Shown in pieces: positions 57,020 to 64,000 of a stretch of DNA of 64,000 nt. The notes beneath the pieces were generated by a model. It was not told where the DNA came from, did no database searches, and was given only the letters and a program-made list of their open reading frames with translations. The DNA is taken from assembly GCA_026005015.1 (NCBI GenBank), contig BPKG01000003.1, positions 186,001-250,000 of the forward strand. The letters are read 5' to 3'. Numbering within the stretch: position 1 is the stretch's first letter; every line of letters starts with the position of its first letter. This stretch comes from Burkholderiales bacterium. Lineage in GTDB: Bacteria > Pseudomonadota > Gammaproteobacteria > Burkholderiales > UBA6910. A program made the translations under genes and the position numbers.

Positions 57020-57255
57020 TGCCCTTCCGAAGCGCAAAACACCGCCGGCGGGTCCTGGACATCATCGATCGCAATCGGCGTGGGCCGGGATAGGCAGGGC
57101 GTCGTCGCTTCTTATAACATACCCGGAACGGGAGGCCCCGGGTCTCGCCGCAGGACGATGTTTCCGTTGACCGGGATCGACGCCCCATCCGACCTCCACC
57201 GGTAGGTTTAAGGCTGCGTGGACATCCATCCCGGCGAATCGTCCCTGTGTAAACC

Positions 57256-57966
57256 ATGCCCCGGCTCAAACGTTCCGCCATGAGCCCAGCGTCCCCTTTC
57301 CCCATGCATAAACTCGTCCACATCCCGGACGGCCCGGCCGTGATCGAAGGTATGCTGGAGGCGCCGGAATCCGCCCGGGGAATGGTGCTGTTCGCCCACG
57401 GCAGCGGTTCCAGCCGCCATTCCCCGCGCAACAATTACGTGGCGCGGGTCTTGCGGGAGGCGGGGATCGGCACCCTGCTCATGGATCTGCTGACGGCGGA
57501 AGAGGATAGGGATTACGAAACCCGCTTCGATATCCCCCTCCTCACCCGGCGCCTGATGGTCGCCACCGGTTGGCTGCGCCGGCAGGCGGGTTGCGCCTCC
57601 CTGCCGATGGGCTATTTCGGCGCCAGCACGGGCGCGGCGGCGGCCCTGCAGGCGGCGTCGGAACTCGGGGACGAAATCGCCGCCGTCGTCTCCCGGGGCG
57701 GCCGGCCGGATCTGGCCGGCCGGGAGGCGCTGCGCCGGGTGCGCGCCCCCACCCTGCTGCTGGTCGGAGGCCGGGACGAGGTGGTGATCGAGCTCAATCA
57801 GGCCGCCTACGAGGTGATGACCTGCGAAAGGCGGCTCTCCATCATCCCGGGCGCCACCCATCTGTTCGAAGAACCCGGCACGCTAGAGGAGGTGGCGCAC
57901 CAGGCGAGCGCCTGGTTCCTGCGCCACTTCGGCTCGGCGCATCTTTCCCGGCTTCCTCCGGATTGA
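57256..57966 (+). CDS. Dienelactone hydrolase-like alpha/beta hydrolase
   Basis: The 236-residue protein has the nucleophile motif GYFGASTGAAAAL, the acid region LLLVGGRDEVV and the histidine in PGATHLFEEPG. FAHGSGSSRHSPRNNYVA is characteristic of a family of small hydrolases that often lie beside phosphoribosyltransferase genes, as here. The substrate is unknown. Later ATG codons at 57280 and 57304 are equally possible; homology favours a start near 57304. Confidence 0.85.
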   Translation: MPRLKRSAMSPASPFPMHKLVHIPDGPAVIEGMLEAPESARGMVLFAHGSGSSRHSPRNNYVARVLREAGIGTLLMDLLTAEEDRDYETRFDIPLLTRRLMVATGWLRRQAGCASLPMGYFGASTGAAAALQAASELGDEIAAVVSRGGRPDLAGREALRRVRAPTLLLVGGRDEVVIELNQAAYEVMTCERRLSIIPGATHLFEEPGTLEEVAHQASAWFLRHFGSAHLSRLPPD

Positions 57967-58207
57967 TCCCCACCCTGGGCCGCGCCGTCGCTGGACGTGT
58001 GTCTCGGGCAAGGCCATCGTGATCACCCGAAAAAATCCTGGTGAGGTGCCGCATACCGCTGGCATGTTGGCGGACTGTATAGGGTAAGCCTCTCAAGGCG
58101 TCGATGAAGCTGGGAGCCGCAAGCGGGCAGAACCCTTCTTCCTCTTTCGAGGGGGAAGTCAGGAGGAAGACGGAGCGCAGCGCGTTCCTTGGCGAAGACC
58201 TAAGAAA
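57967..58207. other. Intergenic region without recognised genes
   Basis: I see no gene here. GC-rich direct and inverted segments such as CTTCCTCTTTCGAGGGGGAAG occur toward the right-hand end, leading into the tandem repeat. Confidence 0.4.
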
Positions 58208-58302
58208 CCCATCCCCACCCCGACCCTCCCCTTGAAGGGGAGGGAGCCCATCCCCACCCCGACCCTCCCCTTGAAGGGGAGGGAGCCCATCCCCACCCCG
58301 AC
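58208..58302. repeat. 39-base tandem repeat with internal hairpins
   Basis: Two full units and a partial third (starts at 58208, 58247 and 58286) read CCCATCCCCACCCCGACCCT, then CTCCCCTTGAAGGGGAG. Each full unit has a perfect hairpin of about seven pairs. A related inverted form, CTCCCCCTTCAAGGGGGAG, follows near 58333-58351. Confidence 0.8.
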
Positions 58303-58392
58303 CTGCCCGCGGCCTGGCAGGCTTGTGTCATCCTCCCCCTTCAAGGGGGAGGCCGGGAGGGAGATGGGGTGCGCGCGGGCGCAGAGCAGCTT

Positions 58393-58530
58393 GTAGGGTG
58401 CGTTGAGCACCAGCGAAACGCACCGCCAGCGGCGCAAGGGGCCGCCTCGGGCGGTGCGCTGAAGCGCACCCTGCACCGCCGAAGGCGAAGCTAAGAATGA
58501 TCACGGATTTTCGCGGGTGAAGATAGGGTT
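58393..58530. repeat. Dispersed intergenic repeat, second copy
   Basis: The stretch contains GGGTGCGTTGAGCACC, the 17-base GGGCGGTGCGCTGAAGC (58449-58465) and ATCACGGATTTTCGCGGGTGAAG. The last two match the first copy near 40930-41064. Its right-hand part forms the end of the capA fragment. Confidence 0.45.
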
Positions 58531-58691
58531 TTTTTCATCGGACCGTTCGCAGCTTCTGCGATTTCGACGTAGCCGAGGTCACTGTCCATCCGGAACTCGT
58601 GGATCGCCAGACCGCAGGGATGGGGCAGGATCTGGTCGATCCCGCGCCCGGTCATGACGTCCTCGCAGAGAAACAGCTTGATCTCCGCCAT
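58491..58691 (-). pseudogene. CapA-family gene remnant
   Basis: The first 52 residues (MAEIKLFLCEDVMTGRGIDQ, ILPHP, then YVEIAEAANGP) match the N-terminus of CapA/poly-gamma-glutamate-type enzymes, normally about 350 residues or more. The sequence then runs into a dispersed repeat and stops after 66 residues. The family Gly in CGDVMTG is Glu here. It lies 11 bases after the phosphoribosyltransferase gene. Confidence 0.7.
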
Positions 58692-58702
58692 GGTGGGCCA
58701 AC

Positions 58703-59356
58703 TCACTTCTCGACCACCGCGCCCTCGGGCCTCCGTTGCGCGAGGAGTGCGGCCACCGTGTCCTCGTCCACCTGAGGGAAGTCGAGATAGAACGCGCTCA
58801 CGGCCCCGAAGTCCTCCGGCGCGTGGAGGCACACGACCTCGTCCGCGTAGCCCCTCACCTTTTCGAGACTGTCCCGCGCCGCCACCGGAACCGCGCAGAC
58901 GAGCCAGGCCGGCTTCTTCGCCCGCACCGCGTGCAGGGCCGCGATCATGGTGGCGCCGGTGGCGAGCCCGTCGTCCACCACGATGACGGTTCTTCCCGCC
59001 GGATCGATCGGCTCGCGCCCTGGCGTGTACTTACGCCGGCGCGTCTGCAGGACCTGCAACTGGCGCCGTTTCTCCGCCTCGAGATACTGCGGGTCTGCCC
59101 CGGCCTGGGGCGCGTAGTCGGCCACATACGTCCAGCCGGACTCATCGACCGCGCCCACCGCGAACTCGGAATTGAACGGCGCGCCCAGCTTTCTGACCAG
59201 CACCACGTCCAGCTCGCCGTCCAGCTCGTCGGCCAGCACGCGGCCCATCTCGACGGCGCCGCGGGGAATCGCCAGCACCAGGGGACGCGCGCCGCGGTAT
59301 TTCGCCAGCGCCGTCGCCAACCGGCGGGCCGCGTCGATCCGGTCCCGGAAAATCAT
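58703..59356 (-). CDS. Phosphoribosyltransferase domain protein
   Basis: The 217-residue protein has the PRPP-binding motif VIVVDDGLATGATM and the start MIFRDRIDAARRLA of a stand-alone phosphoribosyltransferase family. Proteins of this group often pair with hydrolase genes such as the one at 57256. The natural base or substrate is unknown. It overlaps the CBS gene by four bases. Confidence 0.88.
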   Translation of the reverse strand: MIFRDRIDAARRLATALAKYRGARPLVLAIPRGAVEMGRVLADELDGELDVVLVRKLGAPFNSEFAVGAVDESGWTYVADYAPQAGADPQYLEAEKRRQLQVLQTRRRKYTPGREPIDPAGRTVIVVDDGLATGATMIAALHAVRAKKPAWLVCAVPVAARDSLEKVRGYADEVVCLHAPEDFGAVSAFYLDFPQVDEDTVAALLAQRRPEGAVVEK

Positions 59357-59850
59357 TTGCTCTCCACGGGCACCCGCACGGGCCTTTCCTCGAAGGACAG
59401 CAAGCCGCGCGTCGCCGTCTCCTGTGCGATGCCGCCCCGGACCGCCCGGGCAAGCCCGGCCACCTGGTCGGCGAGCGCCTCCAGCACATCGTCCAGGGAG
59501 ACGATGCCCTCGAGCTGGCCGTCGCCGGACGTCACCAGGACGCGGCGCACGCCGGCGCTCTGCATGACATCGATGGCGTCGTCGACGCTCGCCTCCGCCC
59601 GCACGGTGACAAGCCGGCCGCTTACCAGTTGGCCGACCGCCGCCTGCTGGGGAGCAATCCCGCGGGCCATCGCCAGGACCACCAGGTCCCGGTCGGTGAC
59701 CACGCCCGCGGCCATGGGTCCGCTCGGCGTGTCTTGGGTGACGAGCAAAGCCCCCACGTGGTGCTCCCGCATCAGCGCGGCAGCCTGATCAAGGGTGGCG
59801 GTGTGGTCGGTGGACACGATTTCGCGCGTACAGATATCTCCGACTTTCAT
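59353..59850 (-). CDS. CBS-domain protein
   Basis: The 165-residue protein consists of two CBS motifs (MKVGDICTREIVSTDHTATLDQ and ASVDDAIDVMQSAGVRRVLV). It is a homologue of the frameshifted gene at 49330 and shows what that gene should look like. Such pairs bind adenine nucleotides and sense energy state. It is the first gene after the FNR box at 59937. Confidence 0.92.
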   Translation of the reverse strand: MKVGDICTREIVSTDHTATLDQAAALMREHHVGALLVTQDTPSGPMAAGVVTDRDLVVLAMARGIAPQQAAVGQLVSGRLVTVRAEASVDDAIDVMQSAGVRRVLVTSGDGQLEGIVSLDDVLEALADQVAGLARAVRGGIAQETATRGLLSFEERPVRVPVESK

Positions 59851-59936
59851 GGTCTCTCCTTTCCCTTTTGGGCCATCCGGCCGGCTGCCGGCGCACCAAG
59901 CTTCGATTAACGATACCCGCCCCATCGGACAGAGTA

Positions 59937-59950
59937 TTGACCTACATCAA
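59937..59950. promoter_or_regulatory. FNR box of the CBS-phosphoribosyltransferase operon
   Basis: TTGACCTACATCAA matches with one change. On the minus strand TATCGT begins 29 bases after the centre, so transcription would start near 59902 and leave about 50 bases of leader. Confidence 0.7.
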
Positions 59951-60070
59951 AGGACGTTTCAGCGCCACGCCTCGATTCGGCTCGCCCGGCCAGCCTCCAC
60001 CCGGGCAACTCAGAAAGACGAAGTGTTAGAATGGCTTCGCTCGAACCGCCCCTGGAGGGCCCTGTCCCCC

Positions 60071-62152
60071 ATGAGCGTTTTCCCCGATCCTCTCGGCCCG
60101 GGCAGCCGAACGCCCTTGATCCCGGCCACCCGCGTGGTTCTGGGGTCGGTGTTCGCGCTGGCGATCGCCATCGTCGCCGGCACCGCGCTCATCCTGGGGG
60201 AGCTGCGCAGCCGCCAGATCGCCGACGCCGAGCGCGAGATCGCCAACCTAAGCCGCATCCTGGCGGAGCAAACGGCGCGGACGTTGCAGAGCGTCGACCT
60301 CATCCTCAAAGGCGCGACCGAACGCGTGCGGGAGGGGCAGACGCGACCCCAGCTCATGGAGGAGGGAACCGTGCGCGCCCTGATGCAAGCCCGCCTCAGC
60401 GGCGTGCCCCAGATCCGGGCGCTTTTCATTCTCGACGCCCGGGGACGTCTGTCCCTGCACTCGCAGGCCTTTCCAACCCCCAAGCTCTACGCCGGCGACC
60501 GGGACTATTTCAAGGTGCACGTGGAAAATCCAGGCTACGGCCTGTACATCGACAAACCCACCCGGAGCCGCCTCACCGGGCAATGGACGATTCAGGCGAG
60601 CCGGCGCATCGACGGTCCCGGCGGCGAGTTCCTGGGCGTGTTCTCGGCGGCTCTGGACCTAGCGTATTTCGAAGCGCTCTACCGGGATCTCGAGTTGGGC
60701 CGCAACAGCTCGGTCAGTCTGTTCCTGCGCGACGGCACCTTGCTGGTGCGCCAGCCACGGGACGAGGCGCTGATCGGCCGCTCCTACGCCGGCTCTCCCG
60801 CGTTCCTGGCCCTGGCGCAGCCGAGCAATGGCATCGGGGGAACCCACGTTCTGCGCACTGCCGGAGCCAACGCTACCCTTGTCGGCGTGCGCGAGGTCGG
60901 GCCTTTCCCCCTCGTGGTCGAAGTATGCCGCAGCGAGGACGCTCTGCTCGCCCAGTGGCGGCGTGATGCGGCCTTGATCGCCTCCGGTGCCGCGGCGGTG
61001 ACGCTGCTGCTGGTCGCCGCCGGCGTTTTCCTCGCCCGCGAGTTATCTCGGGAAGCCGCCATGGGCCGGGCCCTCAGGGACAGCGAGGCGCGCATGAGCG
61101 GCATCGTCCAGTCGGCCATGGACGCGATCATCACCGTCGACGAAAACCAGCGCATTGTCCTCTTCAACCCGGCGGCGGAGAAGGTATTCCGCTGCCCCGC
61201 CGCGGAGGCGATCGGATCGCCGTTGGAGCGCTTCATTCCAGAGCGCTTTCGCGCCGCGCATCGGCGACACGTAGAACGCTTTGCCGCCACCGGCGCAACC
61301 TCGAGAAAGATGGGCGATACCACCGTGCTGTACGGGCTGCGCGCCGGCGGAGAAGAGTTTCCCATCGACGCCTCCATCTCGCAGGTAATGGTAGGCGGCA
61401 GAAGACTCTACACCGTGGTCCTGCGGGACATAACCCTGCGGCGGCAAGCGGAAGAGGAGCTTCGCGAATCCCACGACCGGCTGCGGGAGCTGACGGCAGC
61501 GCTGGAATCCGTGCGCGAAGACGAGCGGGCGCGCATTTCCCGGGAATTGCACGACGAGCTCGGCCAGCAATTGACGGCGCTGCGGATGGACGTCTCCTGG
61601 CTTGCCTCGCGGCTCCCCTCCAGTCAGCCGGGGTTGCTGGAAAAGCTAAACAACATGAAGGCGACCATCGATGCCACGGTGCGCGTGACCCGGCGGATTT
61701 CCGCGGAGCTCCGGCCCCTGGTGCTCACCGAGCTGGGGCTGGTGGCGGCGGCTGAATGGCTGGTCCAGGACTTCTCCCGCCGCACCGGGATCAAGGCGCA
61801 GCTCGACCTCGACGTGGACGAGCATTCCCTGGCGCTGGACGATCGCCTGGCCACCGCCATGTTCCGCGCCCTACAGGAGTCCTTGACCAACGTGGCACGC
61901 CATTCCGGCGCTTCCCGGGTAAACGTCTCCCTGGCCGCCCCCAACGGCGCGCTGGTGCTCAAAGTACAGGACAACGGCAAGGGCATAGCGCCAGGCGAAG
62001 AACGGAAAAGCGGGTCTTTCGGCCTTCTGGGCATGCGCGAACGCGTGCAGGCGCTGGGGGGAGAGACCATGGTGCGCTCCAGTCCTGGGGAAGGCACGAC
62101 CGTGGAGGTGAGCGTTCCGTTGAACTGCGCCGCGGCGGGAGAAGCCCGATGA
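60071..62152 (+). CDS. Sensor histidine kinase, NarX-type, with PAS domain
   Basis: The 693-residue kinase has two transmembrane helices (about residues 22-44 and 302-323) flanking a periplasmic Cache-like sensor domain, then a PAS domain (about 345-465). The HisKA_3 motif reads ARISRELHDELGQQ with the phospho-His, and the ATPase has VQDNGKGIAPG. ATG at 60071; the longer frame upstream is unlikely. It is coupled to the regulator downstream. Confidence 0.93.
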   Translation: MSVFPDPLGPGSRTPLIPATRVVLGSVFALAIAIVAGTALILGELRSRQIADAEREIANLSRILAEQTARTLQSVDLILKGATERVREGQTRPQLMEEGTVRALMQARLSGVPQIRALFILDARGRLSLHSQAFPTPKLYAGDRDYFKVHVENPGYGLYIDKPTRSRLTGQWTIQASRRIDGPGGEFLGVFSAALDLAYFEALYRDLELGRNSSVSLFLRDGTLLVRQPRDEALIGRSYAGSPAFLALAQPSNGIGGTHVLRTAGANATLVGVREVGPFPLVVEVCRSEDALLAQWRRDAALIASGAAAVTLLLVAAGVFLARELSREAAMGRALRDSEARMSGIVQSAMDAIITVDENQRIVLFNPAAEKVFRCPAAEAIGSPLERFIPERFRAAHRRHVERFAATGATSRKMGDTTVLYGLRAGGEEFPIDASISQVMVGGRRLYTVVLRDITLRRQAEEELRESHDRLRELTAALESVREDERARISRELHDELGQQLTALRMDVSWLASRLPSSQPGLLEKLNNMKATIDATVRVTRRISAELRPLVLTELGLVAAAEWLVQDFSRRTGIKAQLDLDVDEHSLALDDRLATAMFRALQESLTNVARHSGASRVNVSLAAPNGALVLKVQDNGKGIAPGEERKSGSFGLLGMRERVQALGGETMVRSSPGEGTTVEVSVPLNCAAAGEAR

Positions 62153-62793
62153 TCCGAGTGCTTCTCGCCGACGACCACACGATCGTGCGCGACGGTCTCA
62201 AGCAGATCCTCGCCGAGACCGGAGATCTGATCGTGGCGGGCGAGGCGGTAGACGGCCACGACGTGCTGCGCAAGGTCCGCGAACAGGATTGGGACGTACT
62301 GGTGCTGGACATGTCCATGCCTGGCCGGAGCGGCATCGAGCTCATCAAGCAGCTCAAGGCTGAGAAACCCAAGCTCCCGATCCTGGTGCTCAGCATGTAC
62401 CAGGAAGAGCAGTATGCCGTGAGGGCCCTGCGGGCCGGCGCGTCCGGCTACCTCACCAAGGATACCGACGCAGCGCAGCTCGTGGCGGTGATCCGCAAGA
62501 TCGCCGCGGGCGGGGTCTACCTGAGCGTAGCCATGGCCGAGCGTTTGGCGATGAGCTTCAGCCCCACGACCAGCAGCCTTCCCCACACCCAGCTCTCCGA
62601 TCGGGAACTCACCGTCTTCGAGATGCTGGTCTCAGGGCTCGGCGTCACCGACATCGCCGAGCGCCTGTGCCTCAGCGTGAAAACGGTGAGCACCCACAAG
62701 GCCCGCATCCTGCAGAAAATGAACATGGGCAGCACCGCGGAGCTGGTGCGCTACGCAGTGAAGCACCGCCTCGTCCGCGACCCGGAAGAGTAG
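62149..62793 (+). CDS. NarL/FixJ-type response regulator
   Basis: The 214-residue regulator has a receiver domain with the phospho-Asp in VLVLDMSMPGRSG, Lys in LTKDTD, and a LuxR-type helix-turn-helix (LSDRELTVFEMLVSG to VKTVSTHKARILQKM). It overlaps the kinase stop by four bases, so the pair is a two-component system. The stimulus is not evident. Confidence 0.95.
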   Translation: MIRVLLADDHTIVRDGLKQILAETGDLIVAGEAVDGHDVLRKVREQDWDVLVLDMSMPGRSGIELIKQLKAEKPKLPILVLSMYQEEQYAVRALRAGASGYLTKDTDAAQLVAVIRKIAAGGVYLSVAMAERLAMSFSPTTSSLPHTQLSDRELTVFEMLVSGLGVTDIAERLCLSVKTVSTHKARILQKMNMGSTAELVRYAVKHRLVRDPEE

Positions 62794-62839
62794 GCGTCCT
62801 CTCCGCACCGGAGCCTCTGGCCCCGGGGATTCGCCTTTA

Positions 62840-62853
62840 TAGGAATTTTCCTA
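62840..62853. promoter_or_regulatory. Inverted repeat before the lone receiver gene
   Basis: TAGGAATTTTCCTA has six-base arms TAGGAA and TTCCTA around TT. It lies 43 bases before the receiver start codon in an AT-rich stretch and could be a site for the LuxR-type regulator encoded just upstream. Confidence 0.45.
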
Positions 62854-62895
62854 CAGCCCTTCGCGCATTCCTGCGCGCACTTTAAGCATCCTCCG

Positions 62896-63336
62896 ATGCC
62901 CGGCGCTTCCGGGGACCTGCATAATGGGCCCACGAAGAGCGTTACGGAAACAAGGGCGGTGAAGGTTTTCATCGTAGAGGATTCGGCGCCGGTACGGGAG
63001 CGGCTCACCACCATGCTAGGAGAGATCGCCTCTGTGGAAATCGTGGGGGAAGCGTCCAGCGCGCCGGAGGCGATCGACGGCATCGCGCGCACCCGCCCCG
63101 ATGCGGTGATCGTGGATCTCATGCTGGCGCACGGCAGCGGGATCGACGTCCTGCACGGGATCGCCCGCGAGGGCCTCGGGATCAAGACCATCGTGCTTAC
63201 GAACTATCCCTCCGACGAGTTCTTCCGCAAGTGCATGGAAGCCGGCGCCGACCATTTTCTCGATAAGACGATCGATTTCGATCGGGTGAAGGGCGTCCTG
63301 GAGAGTCTCGCGAAAAGCTTCCTGCCCCAGGCATAA
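62896..63336 (+). CDS. Stand-alone response regulator receiver protein
   Basis: The 146-residue protein is a single receiver domain: VKVFIVEDSAPVRERL, acceptor Asp in AVIVDLMLAHGSG, and Lys in FLDKTIDF. It has no output domain, so it would act by protein contact, for instance as a phosphate sink. A GTG at 62959 would give a shorter, more canonical start. Confidence 0.88.
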   Translation: MPGASGDLHNGPTKSVTETRAVKVFIVEDSAPVRERLTTMLGEIASVEIVGEASSAPEAIDGIARTRPDAVIVDLMLAHGSGIDVLHGIAREGLGIKTIVLTNYPSDEFFRKCMEAGADHFLDKTIDFDRVKGVLESLAKSFLPQA

Positions 63337-63389
63337 ACACGCGGCCGGGAACGCCCTGGACTGCCCGAAAACGCGCAAAGGAGAATGGG

Positions 63390-64000
63390 ATGGGTGTGGA
63401 CAAGGCAAACGCGTTGTACCGGTTGGGCAAGAATCGCGGCGGCGCCGCCACCGGCATGGGCACCGGTCCCGGAGATCAGGCGCAGGCGGATTGCGCAGGA
63501 TGCCCCGTGCGGCGCGCATGCCTGCTGGCTTACGCGCCAGCCGAGCCTTGCCAAGGTCTTCACCCGCTGGTCCACGTGCGCCGCCGGGTCCGGCGGGGGG
63601 AATCCCTGTTCCGGTCCGGCGATCCGTTCAACAACCTGTACGCAATCCGCAGCGGCTTTTTCAAGACCGCCATGTTGTACGCCGACGGACGGGAGCAGGT
63701 AGGAGGCTTCTACATGGCCGGGGAGATGCTCGGGCTCAACGGCATTGGACCCCAGGTCCATATCAACACCGCCACGGCGCTGGAAGACGGGGAGGTCTGC
63801 TCCGCCTCGTTCCCGGCGCTCGAGCAGGCGCTCCTCGACTCGCCCCTCATGCAAAGGCGCTTCCACAAGATTATGGCGGAGGAGATCGTTCGGGAGCAGA
63901 CCGCCATGATGCTGCTGGGCTCGTTCGCCGCGGAGGGGCGACTGGCGGCCTTCCTCCTGAACCTGGCCTACCGCTACGCCTCGCGCGGATATTCTTCGGA
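63390..64000 (+). CDS. fnr: FNR-type oxygen-sensing transcription regulator (partial)
   Basis: The first 203 codons are present; the gene runs off the window before the DNA-binding helix. Residues Cys35, Cys38 and Cys44 (C-x2-C-x5-C) and Cys137 (EDGEVCSASF) match the four [4Fe-4S] ligands of FNR. A cyclic-nucleotide-like beta roll (RRGESLFRSGDPFNNLYAIRSG) and a dimer helix follow. The protein should bind TTGAT-N4-ATCAA when oxygen is absent. The ATG at 63390 follows AAAGGAGA. It is the probable master of the boxes upstream. Confidence 0.92.
   Translation, partial: MGVDKANALYRLGKNRGGAATGMGTGPGDQAQADCAGCPVRRACLLAYAPAEPCQGLHPLVHVRRRVRRGESLFRSGDPFNNLYAIRSGFFKTAMLYADGREQVGGFYMAGEMLGLNGIGPQVHINTATALEDGEVCSASFPALEQALLDSPLMQRRFHKIMAEEIVREQTAMMLLGSFAAEGRLAAFLLNLAYRYASRGYSS

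Noticed and set aside
58208-58351. CRISPR array
   Set aside because: The units are directly adjacent without unique spacers, and no cas genes are nearby.
58159-58476. A 105-codon minus-strand open frame across the tandem repeat
   Set aside because: Its repeated peptide comes directly from the 39-base DNA repeat, and no start signal is seen.

Overview
The window is GC-rich throughout and reads as a chromosome segment of a betaproteobacterium. The evidence is gene order typical of that class: mlaFEDCB with an ABC pair, ibaG and murA; kdsC-lptCAB-rpoN-hpf-ptsN-hprK-rapZ; and an MSHA-type pilus locus with a NusG-domain-II/Gx-transporter pair nearby. The species cannot be fixed from the sequence alone. 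I saw no rRNA, tRNA, CRISPR array, transposase or phage block.

Layout. 0-6.3 kb (minus strand): start of an O-acetylhomoserine sulfhydrylase-like gene, murA, ibaG, an ABC-2 exporter pair and the mla lipid-transport operon. 6.4-10.3 kb: small accessory genes (DUF72-like protein, luciferase-like oxidoreductase, epimerase, AurF-like diiron protein, hypothetical). 10.7-27.2 kb: MSHA-type pilus locus. It has a sigma-54 response regulator, MshM, secretin MshL, MshN, ATPase MshE, platform MshG, PilM/N/O-like proteins, prepilins, a membrane histidine kinase and a major pilin behind a near-consensus sigma-54 promoter. 27.4-37.8 kb: Kef-type antiporter, then LPS export (kdsC, lptCAB), rpoN, hpf, the PTS-Ntr genes ptsN and hprK, rapZ, and ubiX. 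37.8-40.3 kb: 5-formyl-THF cyclo-ligase, a double-thioredoxin protein and a universal stress protein.

40.4-64 kb is the most distinctive part. It is an accessory island of stress and fermentative genes: three Usp genes counting the one at 39.9 kb, phosphoketolase, transaldolase, a Kef antiporter, a truncated Lon-like protein, two CBS-domain genes, B12-dependent ribonucleotide reductase, Hsp20, dodecin, adenosine-specific kinase, prim-pol, archease, a PHA-synthase-like hydrolase and a phosphoribosyltransferase. Eight TTGAT-N4-ATCAA-like boxes are scattered through it, most just upstream of an operon with a -10-like hexamer at the spacing of a class II FNR promoter. The island ends with a NarX/NarL-type two-component system, a lone receiver protein and, running off the window, an FNR regulator with all four iron-sulfur cysteines. 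I infer a self-contained low-oxygen/stress regulon, comparable in concept to the low-oxygen-activated locus of Burkholderia cenocepacia.

Several genes look damaged. Single-base frameshifts, two of them in C or G runs, break a pilus gene (about 23151), a CBS gene (about 49622) and hsp20 (about 52040). A Lon-like gene, an acyl-CoA synthetase and a capA gene survive only as fragments, the last two next to dispersed repeats. The frameshifts may be sequencing errors or real decay.
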